Shown: one piece after another, positions 33,496-46,091 of the stretch
Position numbering within the stretch: position 1 is the first letter of the stretch
How the letters are laid out: every line of letters starts with the position of its first letter
Source of the DNA: Trichosporon coremiiforme
Taxonomy: Eukaryota > Basidiomycota > Tremellomycetes > Trichosporonales > Trichosporonaceae
Assembly (NCBI GenBank): GCA_039545355.1
Contig: BCJJ01000005.1
Span: 309,008-373,007 of the forward strand
DNA length: 64,000 nucleotides
Direction: 5' to 3'
Program-made: the position numbers and the translations under genes
The notes under the pieces: model-generated
The model's database searches: none
The model's input: the letters and a program-made list of their open reading frames with translations, nothing else
What the model was told of the DNA's origin: nothing

Positions 33496-35119
33496 CTAGG
33501 CAGTGACGCCCTGCTGCGGGGGCGGGGGCGGGACGAGGGAGACGGGGCCCGGCTTTGACGCGATGCCAATGCGGGCGGGCAGCTGGGGCTGAGGGCGGGG
33601 GCGAGCCGCGAGGGCTTTGGTGAGTAAGTCACCCATGTTGAGCTGCTCGTACGTCGTCGTGGGCCAGACGGATGGGAAGGGCGCGGGCGCGGGAGGGGGG
33701 CCAGGCGGGGCCGGCGCAGCAGCTGGAGCACCCTTCAGCGCAGTGGGCTGCAGCGTGAACCCGTTGCCCAAGGCCGAGGAGACATTCTTGACCCGGTCGC
33801 CGCAAATACGCGTCGCGCGGATGAGCTCCTCCATCTCGCGCGCGCCGTCCTCGTCGAAACGCAGCCCGTCCTCGTCCGCCAGCGCGCGCCGCTTCTTCTG
33901 CGCCGTCACTGCCTTGAGTGCCAGCTTGTTGCCCTCCTTCTTCGGAGCGGGCTCCTTGAAGTTGGGGTTGTGCGTGCGCTGCCACTCGATGTACAGCTCG
34001 TCGTACGGGCGCGTGCGGCCCTGCACGGCGCGCTTCGCACCGACAGTGTGTGTCTTGCATGTGAGCGAACGCGAGCAGGGCAGGCCCTTGTCGTTGATGA
34101 CACCGCACTGCCGGTCGTAGTCCAGGGGGTTGAGCGCTGAAAATGTCAACGGCTACACAAGACCCAGTGAACTTACCCCGCTGCCTTTTGCGCTCCGCGA
34201 TCGCGGCCCGCTCCTGCTCCTTGGCGGCGCGCTTGCGCAGCCTTTCGCGCTCCTTGAGGAGCTTTTTGATCTCGCTCTTCTTCAGACCCTTGACGCTCGT
34301 GAGATCCTCGTCGTCAATGTCCTCGAGCATGCGCTGGCGCTTGAGCTTGGACGGCGACGCGTCCGACTCGCCTGCATGTTAGACACCCCGTGTTCTGAGA
34401 AAGAAGCACACAAGTCTTCTCGTGGATGGGCGGGTGAATGCACAGGACAACCACGCCGGCTGGGTTCGGCGATACCCGCCCAGAAACCCTTGCACCAGCA
34501 TCACCACCACCACACAGATCAGAGCGATCCACTTACCCTCGCTGGCCCGACGTTTCTTGCCGTCCACACGCTTGTCGCCCTTGACCTTTTTGGCCAGGAG
34601 CGGCGTGCCATCCAGGACGTGGGAGCAGATGCCTGATGTCAGCGTGATGCAATCGAAGATTGGAGTGGGTCGTGGGCGTCCGTGTCCGTGGCGGAGGCAG
34701 GACCGGCGAGACGCATTCGAGCCCGTCATCGATGCCGGACAACACCCCCAGAGGCTTTCACAGCGTCATACGAGGGTGGATGCACGACCCGTGTCGCCGG
34801 AAGGAGGTGTACGTGATGCGCCACAACTTCGCCACACGACAATGTAGCGTTCGCCACCAGCGTAAAACTCACGTTTATGGTCCGCAGAAGCCCATTCCAG
34901 CACGGTGCGGCTGCAGCGGGGGCAGCGGACGAGGCTGCGGCCCGGCTCAAACTGCTCGCCGTCGACGGGCTGCGCACCGTACATGTGCATGTCCCTCTCG
35001 GGGAGGAACTCGCCGGGCGGGCGCGGAAACGGGCCCGGGGCTTCCTCCGAGGGCGGCGGAGAAGTCTCAAACGAGAACGCCGGGCGAGCCGGCGACGAGC
35101 GGGCGCGCAGCTTGAGCAT
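33496..35119 (-). CDS. SGF73: SAGA deubiquitinase-module subunit Sgf73/ataxin-7-like
   Basis: Four exons, 34873-35119, 34537-34632, 34177-34371 and 33496-34136, sum to 1179 nt and 392 aa. Near residue 65 a zinc-finger pattern C-P-R-C-x12-H-x3-C is completed only across the first splice junction (ADHK joined to RICSHVLDG). A basic coiled-coil-like stretch follows (KKLLKERERLRKRAAKEQER). The SCA7 domain then reads LDYDRQCGVINDKGLPCSRSLTCKTH through VQGRTRPYDELYIEWQR, with the C-x-C-x-H zinc ligands. The C-terminus is Pro/Ala-rich. In yeast this protein anchors the Ubp8 deubiquitinase module to SAGA and so controls H2B deubiquitination and transcription. Introns are about 40 to 240 nt. Confidence 0.85.
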
Positions 35120-36603
35120 AGTGACCTGGCTGAAGACTCGGGGCTAGCTGGAGGGCTAGCGTGCCACTGTTGTCGTCAAGTTGGGCGGTAGTGGGTGTGC
35201 AGTAGCGATCGAGGAACCAACAAGCGGTCCTCAACGACAACACGAGGAGAGAGAGAGGTGCCTGCAGGAAGGGGGAGGGAGAAGGGTTGCGCTAACAAGG
35301 AGCGGGGCTCAGCAGCGAGACGGATCGACCAAGACTGGCTTGTTCGGTGTGTTGTGCTCCGTGGTTGAGAGATGAGCAGAGTGACGACTTGGTCTGGAGG
35401 ACCGGTGGCGGCGACGGCGGCGGCGATCGTTAGGGGTCTGGCTCGTGACACCTAATTTCAGTATGGTGTTATCAGGTCATATCTGTATCACACTCGGCTC
35501 AACCTCTCCCTTGTTTTACCCTTCTGACCCTTCGGCCGCTGCCGCTGCCGCTGCCGGCCGTGCCTGGACCTCCACCTGCACCTCCGAACCTCCGTCGCTG
35601 CTTCTAGCCATGTGTCTAGCCATGTGCTTTATGCCATCCGTGCGAACGCCAGGTGTATGCAGAACTGAGTTCACCATATCAGACGCCGTCTCCATGTCCG
35701 TAGCTCCTCGTCCCTGCTCGTCCCCCAGTTGGGGCCCAGTGAGCTCCTCGGGGCTACAATCGCAACGGGGACGGAATGTGCGTCTGACGGTGCCCACGGT
35801 GCCCGTTTTGTATCGTGTCGACGACAGTGAGACTATGAGACTGACTGCTGCAATTGTCCATGAAGGATCAGCGTCAGCGTCCTGACAACCTGCTGTGCAT
35901 TGATGTGCTGACGTGCATGCGCAGGGGTGGGAGTACGCCGTTGAGCAGGTGGCCATGTGCCAGGTGATAGTTTAGGGGAGACACACCTGGACGACACGGA
36001 GATGGAAGGGAAGTCCGGTGCCCGGAATGATTCCAGCAGTGAGCCGCGACTTGCCGGCCAGAGGCCAGGAGAGGTAATCGGGCAGCCCCGCGGGTGGGCT
36101 GTAGGACTGCGCGGGACATTCAGCTAGTGCTAAGGAACGCGCACGTCAGAATCTGGCGCGACCCAATTCTTTCCCGTAGCACAGCCTGAACTTTGCGACA
36201 GCGCTCGATGGACATGCTTCTCAAATTCGCTCGTTCACAGCGACCAACAAAAATGTCTGCGCTACACAGGCCTCGGCAAGCATGATGCACAAAATACAGA
36301 TGACAGATGTAGTGCTTCCGAGTGGGCTGAATCGGGATCGAATACCAGGGGAGAGACTGAAAGACAGCAAGGGCCCACATGTGCCTTAGACTGTCCACCA
36401 GGTCAGCGGCGTGTTGGTCGGGTCCTGCGCAATGGCGATGCGTGACGACTCTATGCTCGATCCCAAGCCCCTTATTTGTTTCATCGCTTTCCCAGTCTTT
36501 CTCCTTCTCCCTCCTCTCTTTCTCACATTCTCTTCGTCTTTTTCCTTTACTTACCTCTTTCTTCACTCCTCTCTACTCTTACTCTACCTACATTACCTAC
36601 ACC
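35120..36603. other. divergent intergenic region SGF73-KRE9-like
   Basis: A 1.5 kb region between two divergent starts. It contains CT-rich leaders on both sides (the right one, 36470-36600, is strongly pyrimidine-rich). No gene, RNA or repeat family is recognised. Confidence 0.4.
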
Positions 36604-37200
36604 ATGCTCGTCGCCTCTGCTCTCGCCGGCCTCGCCCTGGCCTCGTCCGCCTCGGGTACGCTCATCACACAGGGTACCAGCTAACGCCCAGCCGCCCTCG
36701 TCATCACCTACCCCCACGCCGGTGCGACGTGGTTCACGAACGGCAGCGTCACGCTCAACTTCACCGGCGGCGAGGGGGACCCTCAGCACTGGACTGTTCT
36801 TCTGACGAACGAGAACCAGGAGCTCCTCTCGGGTCCCCAGCAGATCCTGCAGCAGCTGAACCTGACCCACGGCTTTGTCGACATTCTCCTGCCCCAGGTC
36901 CGCGAGGGCGACGGGTACATTGTCCAGTTCGCCAACGAGACGAACCAGACCGACATCTTTGCCAAGTCCGAGGAGTTCCGTATCGAGGCCGGAAAGCTCC
37001 CCAACACGACCACCAGCTCGGCTGCCCCCTCCTCGACCTCCTCGAGCGTCCACGTCCCCGTATCCGTGACCTCGACTAGCAGCGGAAACCCCTTCGCCAC
37101 CTCCGCTGCCAGCGACAAGGCCAACTCGGCCGCCCCCGCTGTCGCCCCCGCTGTCGGAGGCGCGGCTGCCGTCGCCGCGGCCGTCTTCGCCCTCCTCTAA
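36604..37200 (+). CDS. Kre9/Knh-like GPI-anchored cell-wall protein
   Basis: Two exons, 36604-36655 and 36692-37200, encode 186 aa. The first exon is a pure signal peptide (LVASALAGLALASSASA). After a 36-nt intron comes VITYPHAGATWFTNGSVTLNFTGG, the start of the Ser/Thr-rich GPI-anchored (Kre9/Knh1 N-terminal) domain, with LLSGPQQILQQLNLTHGF, EGDGYIVQFANETNQ and FAKSEEFRIEAG as later beta strands. Four N-glycosylation sequons are visible. A Ser/Thr/Ala-rich stalk follows, then a small-residue site and a C-terminal hydrophobic tail (AAAVAAAVFALL), as needed for a GPI anchor. It likely sits at the plasma membrane or wall and is linked to beta-1,6-glucan assembly by family. Confidence 0.82.
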
Positions 37201-37719
37201 GGGAGCCGCGAAGCGTGAGGCGCGTAGCGCTGATGCCGGACTCGAATGCGCAGACTGTCTCGCACGCATCAACACAGGACTCTAAGTCTGACCCGCGCTA
37301 CACCTTGCAAGCCAAAACAATCACACCAACTTGTGCACTACGACCACTCCTTATATTTATACTCTCTCTCTCTCTCTGTGTTGCTAAGTTGATACTTTCG
37401 AACTTGGTCTGCCTGACCGTTTTGTGAACAATGGGAATATGCACTCTCGTGAAGGCGCCGCAGGTTGCAGGTTGGAGCGTGATCCGTGCGCTGGACAACG
37501 CAATGACGGTCTGACGCGACGTGAATGACTGCGCTGGATGACGCAGAGACCGCGCGTCAGTGTGCATTCGCTGTGTCTTCTGAGTGATGCGCGCAGCATC
37601 TGACGAAGAGATCGTCCAGAACACATACACAAAGCTGCAGCATCGTTCGGGCGCTGCACCACGCGTAGTGTAACATTGCTTCATACCACCTGTCTACAAA
37701 ATCTACTAGTGCGCCGCGC
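37201..37719. other. convergent 3' intergenic region
   Basis: It separates the 3' ends of the Kre9-like gene and RPN1. A CT dinucleotide run lies at about 37362-37377. No gene is recognised. Confidence 0.4.
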
Positions 37720-40700
37720 CTACTGGTCCTCTGCGTCGTACGCTTCGTTCTTCTTGATGTAAACCATGCCCTCGAGCGTGTTCGAGTAGGGGAAGTACTC
37801 GTTCGTGCCGAGCTCTGCGCGCTCAGTGGTTCCAATGCGGACCGGGGTCTGGTGCGTCTGGAAGCCCGAGATGCCCGAGCGCGTGCCCGCGAGGCCAATC
37901 GTGTTGACGGCCTGGCCGACGCGGACGGTCACGTCCTTCTCCTTGTTGTCCTCGTCGAGCGTGATGAGGAACTGCGGGAACATGGCGAGCGCGAGCCAGT
38001 ACAGCTGCCAGTGGTGCTTGGCGAGGACAAACTTGCGCGCGTTCGTGAAGGACACGAGAAGCGAGAGCAGGCCCGCGATCGCGTTGCCACTCAGAATCTG
38101 CCGGTCGTGGAAGAACGGGTTGATGCCGATCGTGCCCTTGCCCATGTGCACGAAGCCCTGCGCGATGCGCACCATGAACAGGCAGTCCGGCTCCTTGGCG
38201 TAGTACGACGCAAGACCGCGGAGCATCTGCGCGAGACGCGCGTTGTTCGTGCCCGCACCGACGAGACCCATGGCCAGAATCGCGTTGACGGCGACGTCGA
38301 GATCGCTGTCGTGCGAGTACTTGGACAGCGTGTCGAGGATCGTGAGCTGCGGGTTCGAGGCAGAGATGAGCGCGAGCGCGAGCGGCACCGCTCGTCGGAT
38401 GACGGGGTCGCCGTACGTCATCAGGTGCTGGAACTGGCGAAGAGCCATCTCGGCACCGACATCCTCGCCCATCGCGATGAGAGCAATACCAATGACGGCC
38501 ATGGCCTGATGCCTCATGTCGGCCGCCTTCTTCTCCTCCTTCTCCTCGTCGTCCTCCTTGTCCTCGGACGCGGCGGCGTTGGCGTTCGCGTTGGCGCTGC
38601 CCGGTGTGGGGAAGGCGGCAGCAGGGCTGGCAGCGTCCATGGTGACGTCGCCGTCCTTGCTCTCCTTCGCCTCCTCGCCGTCCTTGTCATCCTTGTCCTC
38701 GGCGTCTCCCTTGCTCTTGCCCTTCGAGTTAGCGTGCTCGGCACAGAGGTGCAGCATCGACTGGATCTTGAGCACGTTTCCGGTGGCGGCGTACGAGCAG
38801 ACCTCAACGAGAATCTCGGCCGAGCGTGCAACGGGGTGCTCGATGACCTTGAGCGTCTCGAGAGTGGCGTCGGCGGCGTCCTGTCGTCCAAGGAAGATGA
38901 GACCGAGGGCGAGGGCGAAGAAGATAGCCCACTCCGAGTCGAGCTGTGCGTCCTCGCGCTCCATGAGCGACTGCAGGATAATGCTGGCGACGTCACCGTT
39001 ACCTGATCCGACGTAGACGAAAGCCATGGCGAGGGCAGCGTTGGCGGCGACGTCCATCGAAGATGACTCATCGGCAACGTAAGGAGCGAGGAGCTCGACG
39101 AGGTAGTGGCGCTCCGAGCCGGCGTACGCCATACCGAGACCGTTAATGGCGGCGATCTTAATCTCGGAGCTGGGGTTGTCGACGTTGTCCTGGAGGAGGG
39201 CGAAGGCCATGTCGGGCTGGGGGCGAATGTTGGCACAGATGATACCGATCGCGAGGTAAGCACCTGCCTTAATGTGCTCCTCCTCCGAGTAGGTGTAGCT
39301 GTCGATGTGGTTGATGCCACCCTCGTGGTCCCAGATCAAGCTCATTCCCGACGAGGCAGCCGCGCTCATCATGCCGACGTCCTTGTTCTTGTAGATGAAG
39401 TTGGCCGACGGCTCTGGCGGGTTGACGATCATCTTCTCGTTTCCGAAACCGGCATTGACGAAAGCGTTGACAAACGTCGAGGCGAGGTTGTCACGCGCCG
39501 AGTTGTAGTGGACACTTGACGTCGTCTCGAGGTGCGACTTGTAAATATCCTCGGGAGTGCGCGGCTCCTCAACACCGACAGCCTTTCCGAACGTACGGAA
39601 GTAGCTGGACAGGTTGCTGTTACCGAGGCACTCGGTGAGCTCAGTGCTGAGCTCGGGAGGGGGCGGTCCCCACTCGTCTCCCTCCTCTGTCTCAGGCTCC
39701 ATGGTATCGAGCGTCTGGACCCAATGGTTGGGAATGTTGGCACGGGCAATGATGAAGGCAAGCTGCTTCTTCATCACGGGGTTGGCGGCAGCCTCGAAGT
39801 ACTTGCGAACGAGCTTGCGGTCGTGCAGGCGGATCGCAATAGCAAGGGCCTCCGGGAGGCGGTCATGCTTGGCGTAGATGGTTGCGGCGGTGCGGAGGAA
39901 GCGCTCGTCGTCGGGAGGAAGCAGGAGCGGGACCATGCTGACCATGTACTGGCAGACACGGGGATAGGCGTTTACGTCGACCTTGTCGCCGAGGACCTCG
40001 ATGCACTCGAGCTCGAGACACAGGTCAACGGCGTCAGCCTCGGCGTTGTGCTTCAGGAAGAAGTCGACAAGCTCAAGACCGAGGGATCGGAGCTGCTCTA
40101 CGCTGTACTGCCGCCTGGGGTCCTTCTCCTCCTCAGTCGTAGCCTCTCCGTTCGTCTGCTTCTCACCGTTGGCAGGCGCAGCTGTCTCATCCGTCGGATT
40201 CTCAATAAGCGCGGTGTACTCCTCTCCGAGCTCAGCCGCGAGGTGACGGACGTATTCGTGTCCCCACGAGCCGGGCGCCTCCTCGGACTCGGAGATCAGG
40301 CGGTAGTACAGGGTGTCGCGCTTGCCGTTGTCCGAGTACGTCATGGCGAGAACAGAGAGGATGGAGGCGAGGAGCGCACGCTGCTCCTTCAGCTCCTTCG
40401 GCCAGCTCTCGCGGATCTGGCCGAGCTCCTCGTAGTGTGGTCGCAGGAACTTGAGCGGCTTCGGAACGCTGGTCATCGACGACGTCGAGGTACGGATCAG
40501 CGTGCGCAGCGACTCGAGGGCGGGGAGGTAGAGATTCGTGTCCGACTCCTGGTTTGTCAGCTCGCCTTCTCAAAACTCTAGCTTACCTTGAGACGCTCGA
40601 CAAGCATCTCGAGCTCAGTCTTGAGCTGGAGGTCTTCCTCGGACTGTCTGTCAGCAATGATGTAATACGGCACACGCTGAGCTGCGCGATGCGCGCACCG

Positions 40701-40841
40701 AGCTCGACTCACAATCTCCGGCTCCTCCTTCTCGTCTTGGCGCTGCTTTCCCTTGTCGTGCTTCGGCGTGAGGTCCTCCTCCTTCTCTGGGTCCTTGGAG
40801 GTGACCATGATGTCGACAGCGTTGGGGTCCTTGCCGTCCAT
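37720..40841 (-). CDS. RPN1: 26S proteasome regulatory particle subunit Rpn1
   Basis: Three exons, 40713-40841, 40587-40643 and 37720-40548, encode 1004 aa, near the usual length. The N-terminal exon is highly charged (DPEKEEDLTPKHDKGKQRQ). Exon 2 is 57 nt. The main exon has the helical N-terminal region (LYLPALESLRTLIRTSTSS, SVPKPLKFLRPHY), then the toroid of PC repeats with their alternating Leu/Gly/Ala pattern (for example AAINGLGMAYAG, AVNAILAMGLVGAG), interrupted by an acidic Lys/Glu/Asp-rich insert (about 38516-38720). The end (RIGTTERAELGTNEYFPY, NTLEGMVYIKKN) is conserved. In the 19S base it holds ubiquitin, UBL-shuttle and Ubp6 docking sites. The antisense strand shows long arginine/valine-rich frames that are only shadows. 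Confidence 0.95.
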
Positions 40842-42813
40842 CGTGCAGGATTACCGTCTGGCGGTGGTCGAGTGTGCGAAAGGCGGGAAAAAGAAGGTAG
40901 ATGTAATTCTCAGAGTGACCCTTGCCTGCCACTTATCAGCGTCGTGATGCGGACTGCAGTCGAAAGGTAAAGGTCGGAGAACTGTGAGAATACGGTGGAT
41001 GATGGCCCGAATCCGATGAGCAAGCGAGCGGAGGGAGCGACGCGCGGTCATCGATGACTGCATCGACCACGTGGCAGACCAGGAGGCAACCGGGGTTAAG
41101 CCCGCTGAGGCTCTGTGGCGGATGACGGTGGTGTTGCTAGTAGGGGAAGGGCAGTGACTCTAATGCATGCAAGGTCATGAATAGTGAGGGATGAGAGAGA
41201 AGCTTATATGCATGCATAGCAGTGTGCCATAATTTCCTAAGGAGAGAGGTGCATGTGTGCATGGTTGTCCTAGCTTGGGCACACGCAAATGGCCCTTGTA
41301 CCAAGTCAACAGCACGAGTGGCGCCCAGGTCCCCCACAGCTACAGCTTCGCCTTCGGTCTCGCAACGGCCGCGCGATACGCTGCGCTGGCAGCAGCGTGT
41401 TCTTCCTGCTTGCGGTGCAGCCAGCTCACAGTCGTGTCTTAATCCCGGGCTAACCTTACCAGCGCAGTCGCACACTCTGTCTCTGCGGAAATCGCCCCAC
41501 ACAGAGCTCCATAAGAAGTGTGGGGGAAATGCCGCTGACTCGTGAAGCTTGCCAGTCAGCCATTGAAGTCTGTCCGGGGATCAGGTATAACTGGCCGTCT
41601 CAAGTCAGCTGGAAGACCGTTCAGTCTGTCGGTAGCGGCCTGTAGCTTCGACGTCTTGATCATGATGTTCTGCGCTTTGCGGTACACGCCTGTGGTGTGA
41701 GCAATGAGCAGCTAACAAGGGCACGCACCACGCCACCGACACATAGGCATGTCAAAGCGCACTCCTTGTGGTTGCGGGGTGAAGGGACGCGGGTCAAGGG
41801 AGGAATGCGGAGCATGGGGTGTGTGAGTGACATAGGTTGTCGATGGTCATCGACAGCTGCGGCATGCCTGGCTCTCTCGAGCTTTATCGGCGACAGTGGA
41901 TCACGTTCTTCTGAATACACGACGCTAATGTGAGATCTGATGCGTTTGCGCTAGGTCAGGATAAACTCGCCGCCACCTTGGCATTCGTCAAGAGGTGAAA
42001 CTCCACTGGCGCCACTCAGCTTCCGCCGGAGCCACTCGCGTTTGCCCGGTAGCCCCTGCATTCGCTGAAGTATACTCTGCGGATTCTCTATGATGCTCTA
42101 TTTCAACGAAGTTCGGCCAGACCAGCACAACGTTGCACAACGGTGCACACACTAGCGTGAGATCCGTGGCTTTCTGGATGAAACTGCTTTGTGATGTTGT
42201 TTCGCCGCGGCTGCCTCAAAGTCGTGAAACGCCGCTCATGCCGGGCTCTGAACGTCACGAACACAATGATGTTCCTCGTTCTGCCAGAAGTGTAATGCTA
42301 GCTTCGACCTCAGACAAGTTCCGCAGGAGGCTGATGTTCGACCAGAGCGCCACTGCTCCCATGTTAGCTTATTCGCCACCTTACAGCGATTGGTATATGA
42401 GCGATGGGATGCGACAAAGTCGGGGCGAAGCCTATCCGAGTCTACGGCAGTGTCCTGCTCTCACAGGTACTGCCACCTCATGCGCGGCGCGCGGCGACCG
42501 ACTCGACGAGATACCCTGCTGCCTCTTTCGTCGTAAGTTCCCAGCATACGGCCTCCCCCGTTAAACGAGTATGCGGATGCGAAGAGGGGGCTTCGTGAGG
42601 TCGCGGCGCGGCCGACGGCGAAACTGTAACTTTAGTTTCCGTGCCATGAGATGACCAGGCCGGAGTAGAACTGCATTCCGCTCCGCTCGATCAGTGGAGC
42701 AGTATGGAGCAGTGATACGGGTCACCAGTCAGTGCTCCAAGTAGCCCAGTTAGCGATTAATGTATCAGAATTACATATGATAACCATTACGATCCGTCTA
42801 TACTCCCTAAAGC
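40842..42813. other. 2 kb intergenic region RPN1-ERG26
   Basis: It includes the RPN1 promoter on the left and the 3' side of ERG26 on the right. A frame with a real ATG at 42133-42564 (143 codons) has no recognisable features. No RNA gene or repeat was found. Confidence 0.4.
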
Positions 42814-44227
42814 TTACTTGGTCTTCTCCGTCTCATTGATGATGGGCTCGCCAGCCTTAGCGAGCTCCTCCTTGTACCAGCTCGTCCAGCGCTCGAGTCC
42901 GTCCACGACGCCCACAATGGGCGTGTAGCCCAGGAGTCTCCTTGCCCTCTCCGAGTCATAGTACCTCTGCTGCGTCGCAAAGGTGACGCGGAAGCGCGTG
43001 AATCCGGGCTCCTTTCCAGTGAGCTTAGAGAAGATCTCGGCGAGCGTGGCCAGAATCAAGCCGAGCGCGGTGGGGAGCACAATGGTGTAAGGCGGGATGT
43101 GGCCGAGCTCGCGCCAGACGGCGCGCGTCCAGTCCCAGAACGCGACAGGCTCGCAGTTGTTGATGAAGAACGCCTGGCCCGCGACCTTGGCTCCCGGGGC
43201 GGTGCCGTCGTCGTTGTCCGTGTCGGCGAGCTCGGCGAATTGGTCCATGCGCGACCGAAGGACGGGACGCAGGTCCGACGGGTCGACCTCATCGCTCTCG
43301 AAACGCGCCGCGCAGACCTGGTCCTCAGGCGTCGGGTTCACCTTGGGTCCGAGGGGGTGCGCCTTGGACGTCGGGATGCGGTGGTGTCCTAGGCTGAGGT
43401 CGACGTCCGGCAGAGGCAGATGAAGGCCCTCGACGGGGTAGGTCGTGTCGAGCTTGTCGGCGGCAAGGAGATGCGCGTGAGCGACGTTGCCAACGTAAGT
43501 CCAGTCGAAGAGGTTTTCGTTCGACCCGATCTGGAACTTGGTCTGGCCGTTCTTGACCACCGAGTAGAAGCCAGAGATCGCCTGCCGGTCGCCAGGGCCG
43601 AAGATGCCACTCGGCCTCAGGGCGCAGGTCAGCAGCTCGTCACCGTTCGCCTCCAACACCAGCGCCTCGGCCTTAGCCTTTGTCTCATTGTAGGCGTCGA
43701 GAGCGACCTTCGGGTACTTGATGCGCTCGTCCGCGTTGATCAAGTTCTCCTTTCCGCTGTAGATCACGCCGGCAGAAGAGGTGTACACCAGCTTCGGGAC
43801 GCCGGCGGCCCTGCACGCCTCAATCACGATTTTCGTGCCCTCCACGTTCACCTTCTCGTACACTTCCCGTCCGAGGCCGTGGGGAGGCGACGCCGTGTGG
43901 ATCACAATCTTGGCGTTTGACTGGGGTTAGTTCCGAACAGAACGACCACAGCTGCGCGTTGCGTTCACACACCTTCCTGATAGCGTCCGAGACATCCTCA
44001 ACCTTCGTAATGTCGCCAGTGTAGAAGTTGATGTTGCTGTTGTCAGCTATCGGTCGACAAGCTCCAACAGCGGGTCACACTCACTCATCGAAATGCCTCT
44101 GGACAATGTCGAAGACCGAGACGTTCTTCTCGCCACGACCAACGAGGGCCTCAACGATGTGTCGTCCGAGGAAGCCGCATCCTCCGATGACGAGGTAGCT
44201 CTCCTGGGTGGGAGGCGAGAGAGACAT
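42814..44227 (-). CDS. ERG26: sterol-4-alpha-carboxylate 3-dehydrogenase (decarboxylating)
   Basis: Three exons, 44085-44227, 43973-44036 and 42814-43920, encode 437 aa. The NAD(P)-binding motif GGCGFLG stands at about residues 15-21, followed by a DIVQRHFDD strand end. HTASPPHG and the catalytic Y-x3-K (YNETK) identify the 3-beta-HSD/SDR family; LRPSGIFGPGDRQ and DWTYVGNVAHAHLLA are typical of Erg26/NSDHL. The C-terminal half contains a hydrophobic segment (TIVLPTALGLILATLAEIF) that can bind the ER membrane. It removes the C-4 carboxyl group of sterol intermediates in ergosterol synthesis, together with Erg25 and Erg27. The middle exon is 64 nt. Confidence 0.92.
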
Positions 44228-44912
44228 GGTGAGCTGCCGGGGAAGGGACAGTCGGGGAAAAGCCGGGAGATAGGTGGTGGTGGTGGTGGGCGGTGGTCTG
44301 TGTTAACGCTTGTTGTATGCACGCGGGCAAAATGGAATGCTGTCAGGCGATGATGACAGCGGTAAGCGTGTTAATGGAAGACCGTTTTGGTTGATGGAGG
44401 ACGAAGAAGAAGCTGAGGAAAGGAGATGTGGGAAAGAGAATGTAGAGGGTAACCGCCGGGCCGTTGATGCCAGGTTGCAGGCTGGGCTGTCAGTCAGGGC
44501 AAAGCCACCCTACGCGTCGAACGATCTCACGCCTACCGATACCACCGCCGAGGATGCCTCCGCTTTACTCAGCCGCAATCTTTCGGCGACTTTTGCTTCA
44601 ACCTGCCAGCCAGTCGCTTGCATAACTATATATGCCGACTGGCTATTCCTGTTGTGGATAGGTATACGATCAACATGCATTGATATACAAGGCTCCTACA
44701 GCGTACGTCCATCGGTGATACACCCTCCTACTCCTCCCTGAGGCACCGGCCATCTACCATCCGTCCCCCAGCCTCGGTACAGCGACAACTTCCACGCTTC
44801 CTCGCAGCTCCGCCAGGCCGTCTGCGACCGGCAGCAGGCGCCGAGGAGTTCACATCCTCTGCCGCGTCCAGTCCTGGCCACCGTTCCATCACGTGCGGCT
44901 CTAGCAACCCGT
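44228..44912. other. intergenic ERG26-SNARE
   Basis: The ERG26 promoter side and the 3' side of the SNARE gene. A GGTGGTGG stretch near 44276-44292 is the only repeat noted. No gene is recognised. Confidence 0.4.
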
Positions 44913-45613
44913 CTACGGCGTGACAGGGGGGGCGGCGTCGCCCGACGGCCAAATCTTGAACAGCAGCCACAGCAGCACAAATGCTCCGACAATATACGCG
45001 ATCAGCCGGTATTGCCTCATCGTCGAGGACGAGGCCATTGATCGAGAGTGGTGGCGCGATGTCGAGAAGAGCGAGTTGGCAAAGTTGGTGAACGTGTTGG
45101 ACTGCTCGTCAGCTGCCTGCTCTGCCGCCTTAAGGTTGGACATCGCCTCCGCTGTCCTGTGCACAGCGTCCAACACTTAATAGGTGTGGGTGACGTAGCT
45201 GCACATCGGCAACAGCAATGCCTACTGGCGAGATGTGCACACGGTTGGTCGGTGCACGGTCATCGTGGAATCGAGAAAACTTACCGTCTGGCCGAGCTGC
45301 GGAAGTTAGCTTGAAGGTCGCTCGGCAGCAGGTTAGGTACTCACTTGGTCATTTTGTCTGTTTGCGTCGTCGAGGATGTCGATCGTGACCTGCAGGTTAG
45401 CTATAGTCGGACTAGAAGACTGAGCAGTAATGGCACTTCAGGTCACTCGACGTCACCACCTATACCGCCTTCCCTGTCCAACACGTACATGACGGAGCGC
45501 CTTGATCTTTCCGTGGAGCGAGTTGAGCTCTGCCTCGTTCTGGTTCTCGAGCGTCTGATCCGTCTGACTACGGCTGCTCGTTAGCGAGAGGTACTAAGGG
45601 CCACGCACCTCAT
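44913..45613 (-). CDS. Qc-SNARE of the Bet1/Sft1 type
   Basis: Five exons, 45609-45613, 45489-45567, 45345-45389, 45285-45296 and 44913-45101, sum to 330 nt and 109 aa. The first exon is only ATGAG and the fourth only 12 nt (LGQT). The product reads ENQNEAELNSLHGKIKALRH, then VTIDILDDANRQNDQ as the central SNARE heptads with a glutamine at the likely zero layer, then SNTFTNFANSLFSTSRHH and MRQYRLI before one C-terminal membrane anchor (AYIVGAFVLLWLLFKIW). That layout, short N-terminus and tail anchor fit Bet1 or Sft1, acting in ER-Golgi or intra-Golgi vesicle fusion; the length is nearer Sft1. The model needs acceptor GACGAGCAG at 45102 to stay in frame. Confidence 0.78.
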
Positions 45614-46091
45614 GGTGATCTCAGTTTACAGGAAGTTTACGAGTGGCAAATGCGAGATTGGAGCTGGGAGTCGGGGTAGCGAAGGATCGTGCAGCGTCGC
45701 CGAGAGCGGGTGGGTATGACGGGGATGACAGAAACGAGAGAGGTGCTTGGAGTCGACGACGGGTGGGGACAGATGGATGAATGCAAGATGGCGATAATGT
45801 TGGGGTCCACGAGACGACCAAGACGTGAGCCGTGATCCATCCGGCGTGGGTCAGGCGGCGGCGCGGCGAACCGTGGACCGGCCTCCACCGCAGCCTGCAG
45901 CCGAGTCTAATTCATCGACCCCTCTCGTAATAAACGGGCCCCGCCCAGACCGTTGTTTCTAATCCGCATCGTCGACCTGGCGCTCTGCCCGCCGGCCAAG
46001 CTGATGCTTACGCCCAGATGTTTGCGCAAGTCTGCGTCAAAGCTTAGACAGAAGACTAATCTCGGATCTGTTCTATATTGATACATGCAAT
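45614..46091. other. intergenic SNARE-SEC11
   Basis: The SNARE gene promoter and the 3' flank of SEC11. No gene is recognised. Confidence 0.4.

Noticed and set aside
37852..40581. two long plus-strand frames opposite RPN1 (384 and 349 codons)
   Set aside because: Both are antisense shadows of RPN1, with repetitive Leu/Val/Arg content and no splice or start context.
42133..42564. 143-codon ATG-started plus-strand frame between RPN1 and ERG26
   Set aside because: No family features and no splice partners were seen; in GC-rich DNA frames of this length occur by chance.
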